Shown here in pieces: positions 9,035 through 17,673 of a DNA stretch of 64,000 bases. The notes below the pieces were generated by a model. It saw nothing but the letters and a program-made list of their open reading frames with translations. It did no database searches and had not been told where the DNA came from. Source of the stretch: Granulosicoccus sp045106195 (lineage in GTDB: Bacteria > Pseudomonadota > Gammaproteobacteria > Granulosicoccales > Granulosicoccaceae); NCBI GenBank assembly GCA_045106195.1, contig JBGCEH010000051.1:1-64000 (forward strand), read 5' to 3'. The position numbers and the translations under genes are program-made. Position 1 is the first letter of the stretch. Each line of letters starts with the position of its first letter.

Positions 9035-9110
9035 GCGGGCAGGACTCAACCTCGTTTTCTAGTCCTCCAATCGTATCGTGGGCTTGCTCTGCCGCTGACT
9101 CAGATATTCC

Positions 9111-9407
9111 ATGAGTGAAACAATTATCGAGTACAGTCGCGAGATGGGTTTGACTCATGATGACTTCTGGCGTCTATTGCCCCGAGCCATGGGCAATCAT
9201 TCGTATGAAAGACAGGGTGACCATGTAAACGCCAACGTCGAACAAGGCACGTTGCAAATCCATCTTGGTCCTGCGCAAGTACGACAGATTGCGTTGCTAC
9301 GGCTGCCCTACTCGGTGGTGTCATTTCGTTTTTCTGGCGTAGAGCCTCAGCAGCAAATGGCGTTTAAAAGGCACTTCGATCTTCATTTTCAGAGAGGTGG
9401 GGGCTAA
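9111..9407 (+). CDS. Small AOR-operon protein of unknown function with Gly-Gly-Gly tail
   Basis: A 98-residue soluble protein that I do not recognise. It opens with SETIIEYSREMGLTHDDFWR and ends with FKRHFDLHFQRGGG. There is no signal peptide, cysteine motif or membrane segment. The C-terminus resembles the Gly-Gly tails of sulfur-carrier proteins, although the body does not look like MoaD. It lies between the MoaD-like gene and moaA, and its TAA overlaps the moaA ATG by one base, so it is translated with moaA. A role in making or inserting the AOR cofactor is a reasonable inference from position only. Confidence 0.8.
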   Translation: MSETIIEYSREMGLTHDDFWRLLPRAMGNHSYERQGDHVNANVEQGTLQIHLGPAQVRQIALLRLPYSVVSFRFSGVEPQQQMAFKRHFDLHFQRGGG

Positions 9408-10426
9408 TGGCTACATCTGCAGCAGTATCAGATCGGCTGAAGCGGCCGCTGAGGGACTTGCGAATATCGGTCACGGATCGATGTAATTTTCGTTGTGTGT
9501 ATTGCATGCCGAAAGAGATCTTTGACAAGGACTACAAATTTCTTCCACGAGCGCAACTACTGACATTCGAGGAGATAGAGCGCGTAGTTCGCGCGGCCGC
9601 CCATCTGGGTGTAACCAAGATTCGTCTCACCGGTGGTGAGCCATTGGTAAGGCGGGATCTGGAAGTGCTGATCAGGCAGATACGCGAGGTGCCCGGAATC
9701 ACTGATATCAGCATGACGACCAATGCATCGCTGTTAACCCTTGCGCGTGCGAAAACGTTACGCGACGCAGGCCTTCAACGCATTACCGTCAGCCTGGATG
9801 CCATGGACGACGAGACCTTCAAGCGGGTCAATGATGTCGATGTCGGTGTGCAGGCGGTGCTTGATGGTATCGACAACGCAACCGCTGCAGGCTTTACCGG
9901 CACCAAAGTCAATATGGTGGTCAAGAAAGGTCTGAATGATCATTGCATATTGCCCATGGCCAGGTACTTTCATGGCAGCAGCAATATTCTTCGCTTTATA
10001 GAATTCATGGATGTCGGTAACAGCAATGCGTGGGATCTGTCGCACGTGATCACCAGTGCACAAATTGCCGAGCGCATCGGTGGTGAATTGCCTATTCGTC
10101 CGGCAAGCGCTAATTACCGGGGCGAGGTTGCCAAACGTTGGGAATATCTGGATGGTGGTGGCGAGATCGGTATCATTTCATCGGTATCCGAGCCGTTCTG
10201 TGGTGATTGTTCGCGAGCGCGTTTGAGTGCAACAGGCAGTATCTACACTTGCCTTTTTGCCAGTAGCGGCCATGATTTGCGTCCCATGTTGCGTGAACCA
10301 GACAACGACAGTGTACTGCAAGCCCTGCGTAAATTATGGTCATTGCGTACCGATCGCTATTCCGAGACGCGAACTCAGGTTGCGGTGCTCAGGCCCAAAG
10401 TCGAGATGTCGTTTATTGGCGGATAG
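9407..10426 (+). CDS. moaA: GTP 3',8-cyclase MoaA (radical SAM)
   Basis: A 339-residue radical SAM enzyme of normal MoaA length. The N-terminal S-adenosylmethionine cluster is Cys26, Cys30 and Cys33 (DRCNFRCVYCMP), followed by the TGGEP motif (RLTGGEPLVRRD). The C-terminal GTP-binding cluster is Cys265, Cys268 and Cys282 (FCGDCSRARLSATGSIYTC). The protein ends in Gly-Gly (MSFIGG), the tail that MoaA inserts into its own active site. It carries out the first step of molybdopterin synthesis, GTP to 3',8-cyclo-H2GTP; the next step needs MoaC, which is not in this window. Its position as last gene of the AOR operon suggests a copy reserved for the tungsten cofactor. Confidence 0.95.
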   Translation: MATSAAVSDRLKRPLRDLRISVTDRCNFRCVYCMPKEIFDKDYKFLPRAQLLTFEEIERVVRAAAHLGVTKIRLTGGEPLVRRDLEVLIRQIREVPGITDISMTTNASLLTLARAKTLRDAGLQRITVSLDAMDDETFKRVNDVDVGVQAVLDGIDNATAAGFTGTKVNMVVKKGLNDHCILPMARYFHGSSNILRFIEFMDVGNSNAWDLSHVITSAQIAERIGGELPIRPASANYRGEVAKRWEYLDGGGEIGIISSVSEPFCGDCSRARLSATGSIYTCLFASSGHDLRPMLREPDNDSVLQALRKLWSLRTDRYSETRTQVAVLRPKVEMSFIGG

Positions 10427-10737
10427 CAGTCTGTGCGTTCACGGCTGACCACGTGGGTTCGCTCTACGTATTTCCCCGATTACGCCTACAGGTTGCTGGT
10501 AGCGCTCAACTTGTCGTGTTGAACGTGCCGGCGTCGCTACTTCTTCATGTTGCAGGCCTTGATGCAACGAGAAAGATGACCCGATCTCGATCATTGATTC
10601 CGACAACAATGAAGCCATCAGGACCATCGAGACAGGGGAGCGGGCTTGCGATATGCATCCTCGCCCTGAACGAGGGGGTTTTCTGCGCAATTTGATAAAC
10701 TGGTGGTCTTGATAATACGCATGATGCTTACCTGTTC
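10427..10737. other. Intergenic region without a supported gene (moaA to murI)
   Basis: These 311 bases lie between moaA and murI. An open frame runs through part of them but has no family resemblance and no ribosome site. The last 50 bases are AT-richer (a ttgataaac...cttgataatacg stretch, 10692-10718) and probably contain the murI promoter, though no well-spaced -35/-10 pair could be fixed. Confidence 0.4.
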
Positions 10738-11553
10738 ATGACCATTCTTGTATTCGACTCAGGCATTGGTGGCTTGTCGGTCATGCGTGAAGCCCGATTG
10801 CTCATGCATGAAGAGCAATTCGTGTACGTCGGTGACGATGCTGGCTTCCCCTACGGTGACTGGGAAGAGGAGGCACTGACCGAGCGCATGGTGGGTTTGT
10901 TCAATACATTGATGGAGAGGTTTAATCCGCGTCTGGCTATTGTGGCCTGCAATACCGCATCAACACTGATCATGCCCGCCTTGCGAGAGCGTTTCAGTAT
11001 TCCGTTTGTCGGTATCGTGCCGGCAATCAAGCCGGCGGCGGAGCGTACGGCTTCTGGTCTGATAACGGTACTGGCAACACCGGGTACCGTTAGTCGCCCC
11101 TATACCAAAAACCTTGTTGAGAAATTTGGCGGTGAGTGTGAGGTAAAGCTGGTTGGTGCCACTCAGCTTGCCCGCATGGCCGAAGAGCATATGCAACTCA
11201 AAGCGATCGATACACAACTGTTAAAAGAAGAGATACGTCCCTGCTTTGTACAGCGTGGGCAACGCAAGACTGACATTGTGACGCTGGGTTGTACGCACTA
11301 TCCGTTTCTCGTGAACGAGATGCGTAAGCTGGCACCCTGGCCGGTTGACTGGCTGGATCCTGCGCATGCCGTTGCCCAGCAGGCACGACGATTACTGCAA
11401 AAAACCGAGAATCAGCCGAACAAAGCTGGCACAGCCGTTGAGGGTGATCTGGCTGTCATGACATCAGGTAAGCCGTCGCAGGCAATCAGCCGATTACTGG
11501 GCAGCATGGGGATGCAGCTTCAGAGCGTACATTTCCCGAGTCTTGATTTGTAA
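10738..11553 (+). CDS. murI: Glutamate racemase
   Basis: A 271-residue cofactor-independent racemase making D-glutamate for peptidoglycan. The family motifs are all present: FDSGIGGLSV at the N-terminus, YVGDDAGFPYG (D..FPYG), first catalytic cysteine Cys71 in VACNTAST, and second catalytic cysteine Cys185 in TLGCTHYPFL. Length is normal. It stands alone on the plus strand, with gaps of about 310 and 120 bases on either side. Cytoplasmic. Confidence 0.95.
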   Translation: MTILVFDSGIGGLSVMREARLLMHEEQFVYVGDDAGFPYGDWEEEALTERMVGLFNTLMERFNPRLAIVACNTASTLIMPALRERFSIPFVGIVPAIKPAAERTASGLITVLATPGTVSRPYTKNLVEKFGGECEVKLVGATQLARMAEEHMQLKAIDTQLLKEEIRPCFVQRGQRKTDIVTLGCTHYPFLVNEMRKLAPWPVDWLDPAHAVAQQARRLLQKTENQPNKAGTAVEGDLAVMTSGKPSQAISRLLGSMGMQLQSVHFPSLDL

Positions 11554-11674
11554 CACCACGGCCAGCTGCTATATACGGCCGTTAAGTTAGTGCATGCATT
11601 TCCGGGCAGGTTAAATGCTACTCACCAATGGTTAGCGTGAAAGAACTCGATGTCGAAAACCTGCAGGGCACACA

Positions 11675-12229
11675 ATGAAATATCCGGTAATAGCCTTACC
11701 GCTCCTACTGGCGGGATGTAGTAGTGGTGACGGTATCGAAAACTCGGTAGAGCTGCTGGATGACATGGTTGATAACACGGGTCTGTGCGGCAACGTCTAC
11801 TACAGTGAACTACGCGGCAATTATGATGGCCAGATCAGATACTTCAGTCCGGATACAACGTGCCTGTGGAATGTTGATATGCAGGTATCGACAACGCCGA
11901 TCTCAGAACCATTCCTGTGCAGGGCAGCGCTGAGTATGAGTAGTGACTTGCTGGACGGTGATTCAATGTGCAGTGACATCGGTATCGGTGCGCCATTGAT
12001 AGAGCCGTTCAGTGAAGGTCAGCGGGGCGATGGGCGTCAAAACATCACATGGCCTGTCGATGCCCTGATAACGTTGGAATCGGAACTGGATGCCGGCAAG
12101 ATATACCCTGTGGGTAAGAGTGGCCAGATAGGCATGTTTACCGTGCAGTTTGATGGCCGTGGAAACATAACCTACCCGGTCAGTAACGGTACCGATGAAA
12201 GTTATGTTGGCGTCCTGGTCAAGCAGTAG
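11675..12229 (+). CDS. Hypothetical lipoprotein
   Basis: A 184-residue protein with a lipoprotein signal: KYPVIALPLLLAGC, lipobox LAGC with Cys15 as acylation site, then a Ser/Gly-rich linker. The mature part is acidic, with four further cysteines (GLCGN, TTCLW, FLCRA, SMCSD) that could form disulfides in the periplasm. I recognise no domain. No obvious partner gene is next to it. Confidence 0.75.
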   Translation: MKYPVIALPLLLAGCSSGDGIENSVELLDDMVDNTGLCGNVYYSELRGNYDGQIRYFSPDTTCLWNVDMQVSTTPISEPFLCRAALSMSSDLLDGDSMCSDIGIGAPLIEPFSEGQRGDGRQNITWPVDALITLESELDAGKIYPVGKSGQIGMFTVQFDGRGNITYPVSNGTDESYVGVLVKQ

Positions 12230-12488
12230 TCGCAGGCATGTCACTCCATCACTCCCGCGCAAGCAAGCGACGCGGCTTGAAGATGTCATCGCTGCTGCAG
12301 CAAGTGACGCCGGGTAAAGACGTCACTCCCGTGGAGGCGGTAATTTACGTTAATCGCTTCGCAATTATTACCCTCAAGAGCGGGTGGGGATTGTGAGCTA
12401 TATCTTGTTATCCCGGCGCTGTCCTGCGAACTGAGACAACCCGTTTTTCGTAGGAGCAACACAGTCTTCCTGATTCCTGTGAGAGTTA
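12230..12488. other. Intergenic region, no gene seen
   Basis: About 260 bases with short repeated gtcactcc motifs (near 12239, 12250 and 12322) and a potential stem (ggtaat/attacc at about 12342-12371). No coding frame of note and no clear promoter was identified. Confidence 0.3.
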
Positions 12489-12755
12489 ATGAGTAACCGC
12501 TTACCCCAATTCACTGAAAGCGAACTATCCCGGATCATTGAAATGGCATGGGAAGATCGCACCCCCTTCGATGCGATAACCGCAAGCTTCGGTGTTAGTG
12601 AGCAACAGGTAATTACCCTGATGCGCACACATATGAAACCGGGATCGTTCCGTTTGTGGCGCAAGCGTGTCAGTAACCGTGCAACCAAGCATGTGGCCAA
12701 GCGCCCGGCAGGCGTAGGGCGAGCCTACTGTCCGACGCAGTACAAACAGCGCTAG
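12489..12755 (+). CDS. DUF2805 / TIGR03643 family protein
   Basis: An 88-residue basic protein matching the small TIGR03643 (DUF2805) family: an N-terminal helix-turn-helix-like part (LSRIIEMAWEDRTPFDAI, FGVSEQQVITLMR) and the conserved KPGSFRLWRKRVSNRATKH block. The role of the family is not established; the shape suggests nucleic-acid binding. It precedes the amidase gene by 40 bases on the same strand. Confidence 0.85.
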   Translation: MSNRLPQFTESELSRIIEMAWEDRTPFDAITASFGVSEQQVITLMRTHMKPGSFRLWRKRVSNRATKHVAKRPAGVGRAYCPTQYKQR

Positions 12756-12795
12756 CCCTGCTATAAAGTCTATTTTTGAAAGGGAGAGCAGCCTC

Positions 12796-13224
12796 GTGCT
12801 TGAAGCATCAGCCATTCGCCATCTCGTTGTGCATTGCTCTGATACGCCTGATCATGAGGCGATGGGCGCGCGGGAAATTCACCAGATGCATCTTGGGTTT
12901 GGATGGCATGGCATCGGCTATCACAGAGTGATCAATCGTGATGGCCTGATAGAGGCCGCCCGGCCCGATTACTGGCAAGGCGCACATGTGTATGGGCACA
13001 ATGAGATCAGTCTGGGCGTGTGTCTTATCGGCCGGCATGAGTTTACCGTAGAGCAGTTTGATTCTCTGGAGGCTCAGCTTCGGCAATGGCAGGCTGAGTA
13101 TCCACTAGCCACCATCTGTGGCCATCGTGACTTCACCTATACTGATAAGACATGCCCCAACTTCGATGTTGCGGCTTGGTGCACGTCCAGAGGACTTGCG
13201 ACGGGTCCGATAACGCCCGTCTGA
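12796..13224 (+). CDS. N-acetylmuramoyl-L-alanine amidase (Amidase_2, AmpD/T7-lysozyme-like)
   Basis: A 142-residue zinc amidase that cuts the bond between MurNAc and L-alanine. The zinc ligands and catalytic pair are visible as His13 (LVVHCS), Tyr42 (GIGYHR), His110 (CGHRDF), Lys118 and Cys120 (DKTCPNFD), in T7-lysozyme order. The GTG at 12796 is supported by a GGGAG upstream. No signal peptide is present, so like AmpD it should act in the cytoplasm on recycled muropeptides. The AmpG-like permease gene is the next gene, converging, which fits that role. It is shorter than classical AmpD (about 180 residues). Confidence 0.85.
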   Translation: MLEASAIRHLVVHCSDTPDHEAMGAREIHQMHLGFGWHGIGYHRVINRDGLIEAARPDYWQGAHVYGHNEISLGVCLIGRHEFTVEQFDSLEAQLRQWQAEYPLATICGHRDFTYTDKTCPNFDVAAWCTSRGLATGPITPV

Positions 13225-13254
13225 TCAAGGCGGGTGGCGAAAAACGCGGAACAC

Positions 13255-14652
13255 TCAGGCAGGTGCGGGAGTTATGTCCTTGTCAGCTTCCAAGGCGTTA
13301 AAGCGTTTACGCACTAACAACAACAGTACAAGCGACGGTATTACCATCAAGGCGGTTATGATAAAGAACAGGCCCCAGTCACCGTCGAGAAAATCAACCA
13401 TGGCCCCGGATGAAGCAGCCAGCAAAGTTCTGCCTGCTGTTCCCAGCGAGGCGAGCAAGGCGTATTGGGTTGCTGTGTAGGTCCTGTCTACCAGTAGGGA
13501 GATAAAGGTGACAAAAATGACCGTCGCAATGGAAGCGGTAACATCGTCAATTAGAACAGCTGCTGCAAACAACCATACAGAAGGCTCACTGCTCCATGCC
13601 ATTAACGAGAACATCAGATTGGTAGCGGCCATGGCAACGCCTGCGATAAACAGCGCTTTAACGATTCCCTGTTTTACGGCAAACCAGCCACCAATCAGTG
13701 TAAAGACGACCGTTACAACCCACCCCAGTCCCTTGGAGTAAATAGCAATATCGGATTTGGAAAATCCGACTTCCTTGTAGAAAACGATGGACATCTTTCC
13801 GACAAAGGCCTCACCAAGTTTGAATAGAAAGATAAAGCCGAGGATGGACAGCGCTACTGACACACCGTTCTGGCGAAAAAAGCTCAGGAACGGCGCAATA
13901 ATCGTACTGCCAAGCCAGGCCAGTATTCCACGTTCGCTACTGCCGATAGTGGCTCCAAATGCGGCTTGATCTTTTGCCTGTGCCGCCTGCCGTTCTCGCC
14001 AGGAAGCTTCGGGTATCAACAGTAACAAGACGTTCATCAGCACAATCAGACCTGCCAGAATCTGGAAGGTGACTTGCCAGTAGTTCTCCACTCCGTTGTT
14101 CTGCAGGGCATCGCTGATCATCAGGGCGATAAATCCGCCTAGTTTGTAGCCGGTCCACCAGCCCACGACGGCCATGGCTGCGCCGGCCGCCATGGCTGCC
14201 GATTCGTTTCGATCCACCTGCTCTATGCGCAGCGCATCGATGGTGATGTCCTGGGAGGCTGAGCTGATGGCAATGGCCAATCCCACGGCGATGACCAGTG
14301 CCAGGTTTTCTGTGGGGGATAAATTGCTCCATACCAGCAGTGAGATCAGCATGACCAATTGCAGGCACAGTATCCATGCTTTGCGGTGGCCAACGCGTTC
14401 GGTCAGCCACGGGATACGGATGCGATCAATCAGGGGGGCCCATAGGAAGTTGATGGTATAGACGCCAAAGATGAGCGACGCCCAGCCGATCGTGCTGCGG
14501 CTCATGCCATCTTCCTTAAGCCATAGCGACAGAGCGCTGCCAATCAACACCCAGGGGAATCCACTCATGGCACCCAGCAGCAGTATTCTGAGCATGCGCT
14601 TGTCAGCGTATACGCTCAGTGATGGTTTTGAATTGGCGGCCATGTCAGTCAT
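13255..14652 (-). CDS. AmpG-like muropeptide permease (MFS)
   Basis: A 465-residue inner-membrane protein with about 12-14 hydrophobic segments. AmpG-like features are the N-terminal MSGFPWVLIGSALSLWLKEDG region, the WAPLIDR segment in the first cytoplasmic loop, and SASQDITIDALRIE. AmpG imports GlcNAc-anhydroMurNAc peptides for wall recycling. It converges with the AmpD-like amidase (30 bases between stops) and is divergent from the GH84 gene, giving a compact muropeptide set. Sequence length is slightly under the E. coli protein. Confidence 0.85.
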   Translation of the reverse strand: MTDMAANSKPSLSVYADKRMLRILLLGAMSGFPWVLIGSALSLWLKEDGMSRSTIGWASLIFGVYTINFLWAPLIDRIRIPWLTERVGHRKAWILCLQLVMLISLLVWSNLSPTENLALVIAVGLAIAISSASQDITIDALRIEQVDRNESAAMAAGAAMAVVGWWTGYKLGGFIALMISDALQNNGVENYWQVTFQILAGLIVLMNVLLLLIPEASWRERQAAQAKDQAAFGATIGSSERGILAWLGSTIIAPFLSFFRQNGVSVALSILGFIFLFKLGEAFVGKMSIVFYKEVGFSKSDIAIYSKGLGWVVTVVFTLIGGWFAVKQGIVKALFIAGVAMAATNLMFSLMAWSSEPSVWLFAAAVLIDDVTASIATVIFVTFISLLVDRTYTATQYALLASLGTAGRTLLAASSGAMVDFLDGDWGLFFIITALMVIPSLVLLLLVRKRFNALEADKDITPAPA

Positions 14653-14785
14653 GATCTATCCAGATGCTGGGATGTTAGGCATCACTATAGCTTCTCACCT
14701 TGCCTGCCGCCACCGCGCTTGTCCTAAGAATACGCTAGCCCGTGCTAGTCTGTTCCGCAAGATATACACGGATGACTGCCGCACC

Positions 14786-16024
14786 ATGAACTCGCCAGTA
14801 ACAGGCTACGCAGAAGGGTTTTACGGTCGCCTGCTGAGCTGGGCCGATCGGCGGCAGATTGTCGATGCGTTACAACATCTGGGCTTGACGACCTACTACT
14901 ATGCGCCCAAGGAAGATCCCTGCCACCGGCTGCATTGGCGAACGCCTTATCACTTGCAATGGCGTGAAGAATTCAGGCGTTTTTGTGCTTATGCTCACGA
15001 GGGTGGTGTACGTGTCGTCGCGGGTGTTGCTCCGGGGCTTGATTTTGATTTCGCGGAGTTACCTGACAGTCAGGATTTCCAGAGTCTGGTGACAAAAAGT
15101 ATGGCTCTGCTCGATGATGGCGCTGATGTCATCTCCTTGTTGATGGATGACATCGATGCAGATTTTGAAAAACGATCTGGACGCTTTCATGCCGAAGGCG
15201 AGGCGCATGCGGAGCTTGCCAATGCTCTGGGTGATGCATTGTCGGGAATGATGTTTAATACGGACGGGGCAGACCCTCCTGATACAAGTATTTGGGTGAC
15301 TCCACGCATTTATGCAGATGAACTCATTGCGGAGGCTGAGAATTACTTGCCGACGTTTGTTCTAACCCTGAAAGAGCATCACCGTGTTCTGTATTGCGGT
15401 AGTGATGTGGTTGCGCATACGCTTGATGCAGATGCGTTCAACGCTCTTCGAACCACAACAGCTGAGTGTTCCAACCCACTTCTGAAGCATCGAGTAATCA
15501 TCTGGGACAACCTGTATGCCAATGACTATTGCCCGCGTAGACTGTTTGTCGGCCCCTGGGAGCGGCGTAGCGCAATTCGTGATGTTTTGTTGAACCCTAC
15601 CGGTCTAGTGAATACCGACTGTCTGTTGTTGGAGCTTATGGCAATAGAGATACAGCAAGAATCACAACCTGAGTCCGAAAGACAAAGTCCTGCTCTGCTA
15701 TGGCAGGCAGCGTTAGGACGTCACGGTATCCCAGACGTATTCACGCTGCTTGCTCCATATTTTTACCACCCACACTTTAATACTGTGGAATGCGACAAGC
15801 AGATTACCACGAACTGTATTGATAATGACGAGGTAAGAACTGCCATAGAGCACTGTCTGTGGCGCTGGAAAACGCCATTGTCACGTGAATGGTATACATT
15901 TATATTCGGGCTAAAACACGATTTACTGACACACGCAGGGCAGCACTCAACCGAGCGAATCCTCAAAACCCAGAGTCGGCCACTGGCGAGGATGCTGCTC
16001 GCCGTAAAAAAACAGAATCAATAG
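14786..16024 (+). CDS. Glycoside hydrolase family 84 beta-N-acetylglucosaminidase-like protein
   Basis: A 412-residue protein with the NAGidase (GH84) catalytic barrel: N-terminal GYAEGFYGRLLSWADRRQ, then YYYAPKEDPCHRLHWR, AGVAPGLDFDF and the paired catalytic aspartates in SLLMDDIDADF. GH84 enzymes release GlcNAc by substrate-assisted catalysis; they include O-GlcNAcase and bacterial hyaluronidase-like enzymes. The ATG at 14786 is chosen because the conserved domain begins five residues later; the frame stays open far upstream, but that extension would lie inside the divergent AmpG gene. No signal peptide is seen, so it is probably cytoplasmic. Next to AmpG and an AmpD-like amidase, muropeptide or GlcNAc-conjugate processing is possible but unproven. 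Confidence 0.85.
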   Translation: MNSPVTGYAEGFYGRLLSWADRRQIVDALQHLGLTTYYYAPKEDPCHRLHWRTPYHLQWREEFRRFCAYAHEGGVRVVAGVAPGLDFDFAELPDSQDFQSLVTKSMALLDDGADVISLLMDDIDADFEKRSGRFHAEGEAHAELANALGDALSGMMFNTDGADPPDTSIWVTPRIYADELIAEAENYLPTFVLTLKEHHRVLYCGSDVVAHTLDADAFNALRTTTAECSNPLLKHRVIIWDNLYANDYCPRRLFVGPWERRSAIRDVLLNPTGLVNTDCLLLELMAIEIQQESQPESERQSPALLWQAALGRHGIPDVFTLLAPYFYHPHFNTVECDKQITTNCIDNDEVRTAIEHCLWRWKTPLSREWYTFIFGLKHDLLTHAGQHSTERILKTQSRPLARMLLAVKKQNQ

Positions 16025-16045
16025 TGTTAGACAACAAGATCACCA

Positions 16046-16858
16046 TTGCTGGCTATCACTTTATGGCACGCCGAGAAATCTATCTCTTCTGAAACACCTA
16101 TTCGTATTAATAGATATATCTGTGAAAGTGGGCTCTGCTCGAGAAAGGCTGCAGATGTTCATGTTGAGCAGGGTGAAGTACTCATTAACGGTAGGTCAGC
16201 ATCGCTTGGCGATAAAGTATCTTCTGGTGATGAGGTCACGTTGAATGGATTGGCTATCAAGCCTCTTCCCACCGACAAGCTCATTTTCATAGCATTGAAC
16301 AAGCCGGTTGGGGTTGTGAGTACGGCAGCAGTCACAGACAAACGAAACATTGTTGATTTCATTAACCACAGCTCCAGAATATATCCAGTAGGTCGTCTGG
16401 ACAAAGACTCTCAAGGCCTGATATTTCTGACCAATCGATGTGATCTGGTTGATAAAATACTGCGTGCAGGTAACCAGCATGAAAAGGAATACCTGGTCAC
16501 CGTTAACAAGAGAATTACTGACGACTTTATCGCTGGACTACGTCGTGGTGTTCCCATGCTGGGTGTTGTCACGAAACAATGCAGAGTTGTCAGAGAATCT
16601 AATAATGTTCTTAGAATTACCCTTGTTCAAGGACTCAATAGGCAGATACGCCGGATGTGCAAGCATTATGGCTATTCGGTTGAGAAGTTGGAGCGTGTTC
16701 GTATCATGCATATAGACTTGAATGGATTGTCAGTGGGTCAGTGGCGTGAGCTCACTGAGAATGAACTGTTGCGGTTGATTCAAGTTCTTGAAAAAAGGTT
16801 CAACGGTTCTCCTGACAGGAATACCCCGAGGGTAAACAGCAGCGTTGAGGACAAGTAG
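16046..16858 (+). CDS. rluF: 23S rRNA pseudouridine synthase, RluF-like (RsuA family)
   Basis: About 270 residues. An S4 RNA-binding domain (IRINRYICESGLCSRKAAD, EVLINGRSA) is followed by the RsuA/RluB-type catalytic domain with the catalytic Asp in YPVGRLDKDSQGLIFLTN and the conserved LVQGLNRQIRRMCKHYGY segment. It most resembles RluF, which makes pseudouridine at position 2604 of 23S rRNA. No ATG precedes the S4 domain; the TTG at 16046 is the first usable start after a stop at 16028, so the start is uncertain. The 3' end overlaps the decayed LysE gene on the other strand. Confidence 0.82.
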   Translation: MLAITLWHAEKSISSETPIRINRYICESGLCSRKAADVHVEQGEVLINGRSASLGDKVSSGDEVTLNGLAIKPLPTDKLIFIALNKPVGVVSTAAVTDKRNIVDFINHSSRIYPVGRLDKDSQGLIFLTNRCDLVDKILRAGNQHEKEYLVTVNKRITDDFIAGLRRGVPMLGVVTKQCRVVRESNNVLRITLVQGLNRQIRRMCKHYGYSVEKLERVRIMHIDLNGLSVGQWRELTENELLRLIQVLEKRFNGSPDRNTPRVNSSVEDK

Positions 16859-17202
16859 TTCACGATACTGGCTGATTCTAATTGCAAGGCATTTTTCGTA
16901 AACCCGGCGAATAGTGTAAATGCGCTTTTCGTTGTAAAACCAGTAGCCATAGACGTGCAATGGAAACCGCCCGTTACTTCGATGACACTTATAGCGTTGG
17001 GAAAGGCTTCGATGGCTGTAGAGCGTGTGCAGACCGCTATCAAAATCGAGAAGAAAGAACCGGCGGTGATTGCCAGTGTCGACACAATGTCGGATTTGGT
17101 TCCCTATCTTAAGCTGTATGACACAACATAGATGACGCTCGGACCGGGCGTCATTGCTATCAGAAGGGGAATGGTCAGGAAGCTGATTATTTCAAGCGTC
17201 AT
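16810..17202 (-). pseudogene. Decayed LysE-family amino acid exporter gene
   Basis: Reading down from an ATG at 17200-17202, the first 32 codons are a good LysE-type N-terminus (hydrophobic helix, then IAMTPGPSVIYVVSYSLR). Codon 33 is a TAG (17104-17106), after which the same frame continues as GTKSDIVSTLAITAGSFFS and FPNAISVIEVTGGF. Near 16960 the similarity moves to another frame (YGYWFYNEKRIYTIRRVYEK, then LLVLNAAVYPRGIP). The second half of the family (about 200 residues) is absent, and the fragment runs into the 3' end of the rluF-like gene. One nonsense codon, at least one frameshift and a truncation make it a dead gene. Confidence 0.7.
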
Positions 17203-17452
17203 GGTTTTGATATTTGCATGATTTGATGTGATGCAGAAAAACGCCTGCACACCTATTTGTGAACATCAGATTGGTTATCAAATGCACGCCTAATCGTGAC
17301 CATACACGGAAGGTATCAATCTGATAGCGGAACCAGGCTTCAATTTGTGGCTCAGATATGCGCCCCACCAATTCAACGTAAGACAAGAGACGTGTACTTA
17401 TCGAGACAATCTTGTCGGAAAGAACCTGACTGTTATTTCTGTCTTTTTCCAT
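17192..17452 (-). pseudogene. Open frame resembling a degenerate Lrp/AsnC regulator N-terminus
   Basis: An 86-codon frame lies just upstream of, and overlaps, the decayed LysE gene on the same strand. Its first half (EKDRNNSQVLSDKIVSISTR, then SEPQIEAWFRYQIDTF) can be laid against the helix-turn-helix of Lrp/AsnC regulators, which often sit beside LysE exporters, but the match is loose and the second half has no family resemblance. It may be a remnant of the exporter's regulator, or simply a chance open frame. Confidence 0.25.
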
Positions 17453-17578
17453 GCGCCCTCATGGTGAGCACGGTGGATTCTCGCGATATTGCTTTAATTA
17501 CATGTCAGGTAATAATTATTATCAAATCTCACTAAGTATCAGGATATTTCAAAAAAAATATAGATATTTTAGGAACTT

Positions 17579-17606
17579 TTGATAAATAGGGTCGTCCTAA
17601 TAATTA
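17579..17606 (+). promoter_or_regulatory. Possible promoter of the GH43-malectin gene
   Basis: In a strongly AT-rich stretch (17500-17620) there is TTGATA (17579-17584), 16 bases, then TAATTA (17601-17606). It is the best sigma-70-like pair ahead of the gene and would give a leader of about 60 bases to the ATG at 17674. Read by eye only. Confidence 0.35.
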
Positions 17607-17673
17607 AATTCAGGTCATGAATAAAAATAAAGACAATCTCTTTAAATCAGAAGTCAATCCCAGGAAACTAAAA

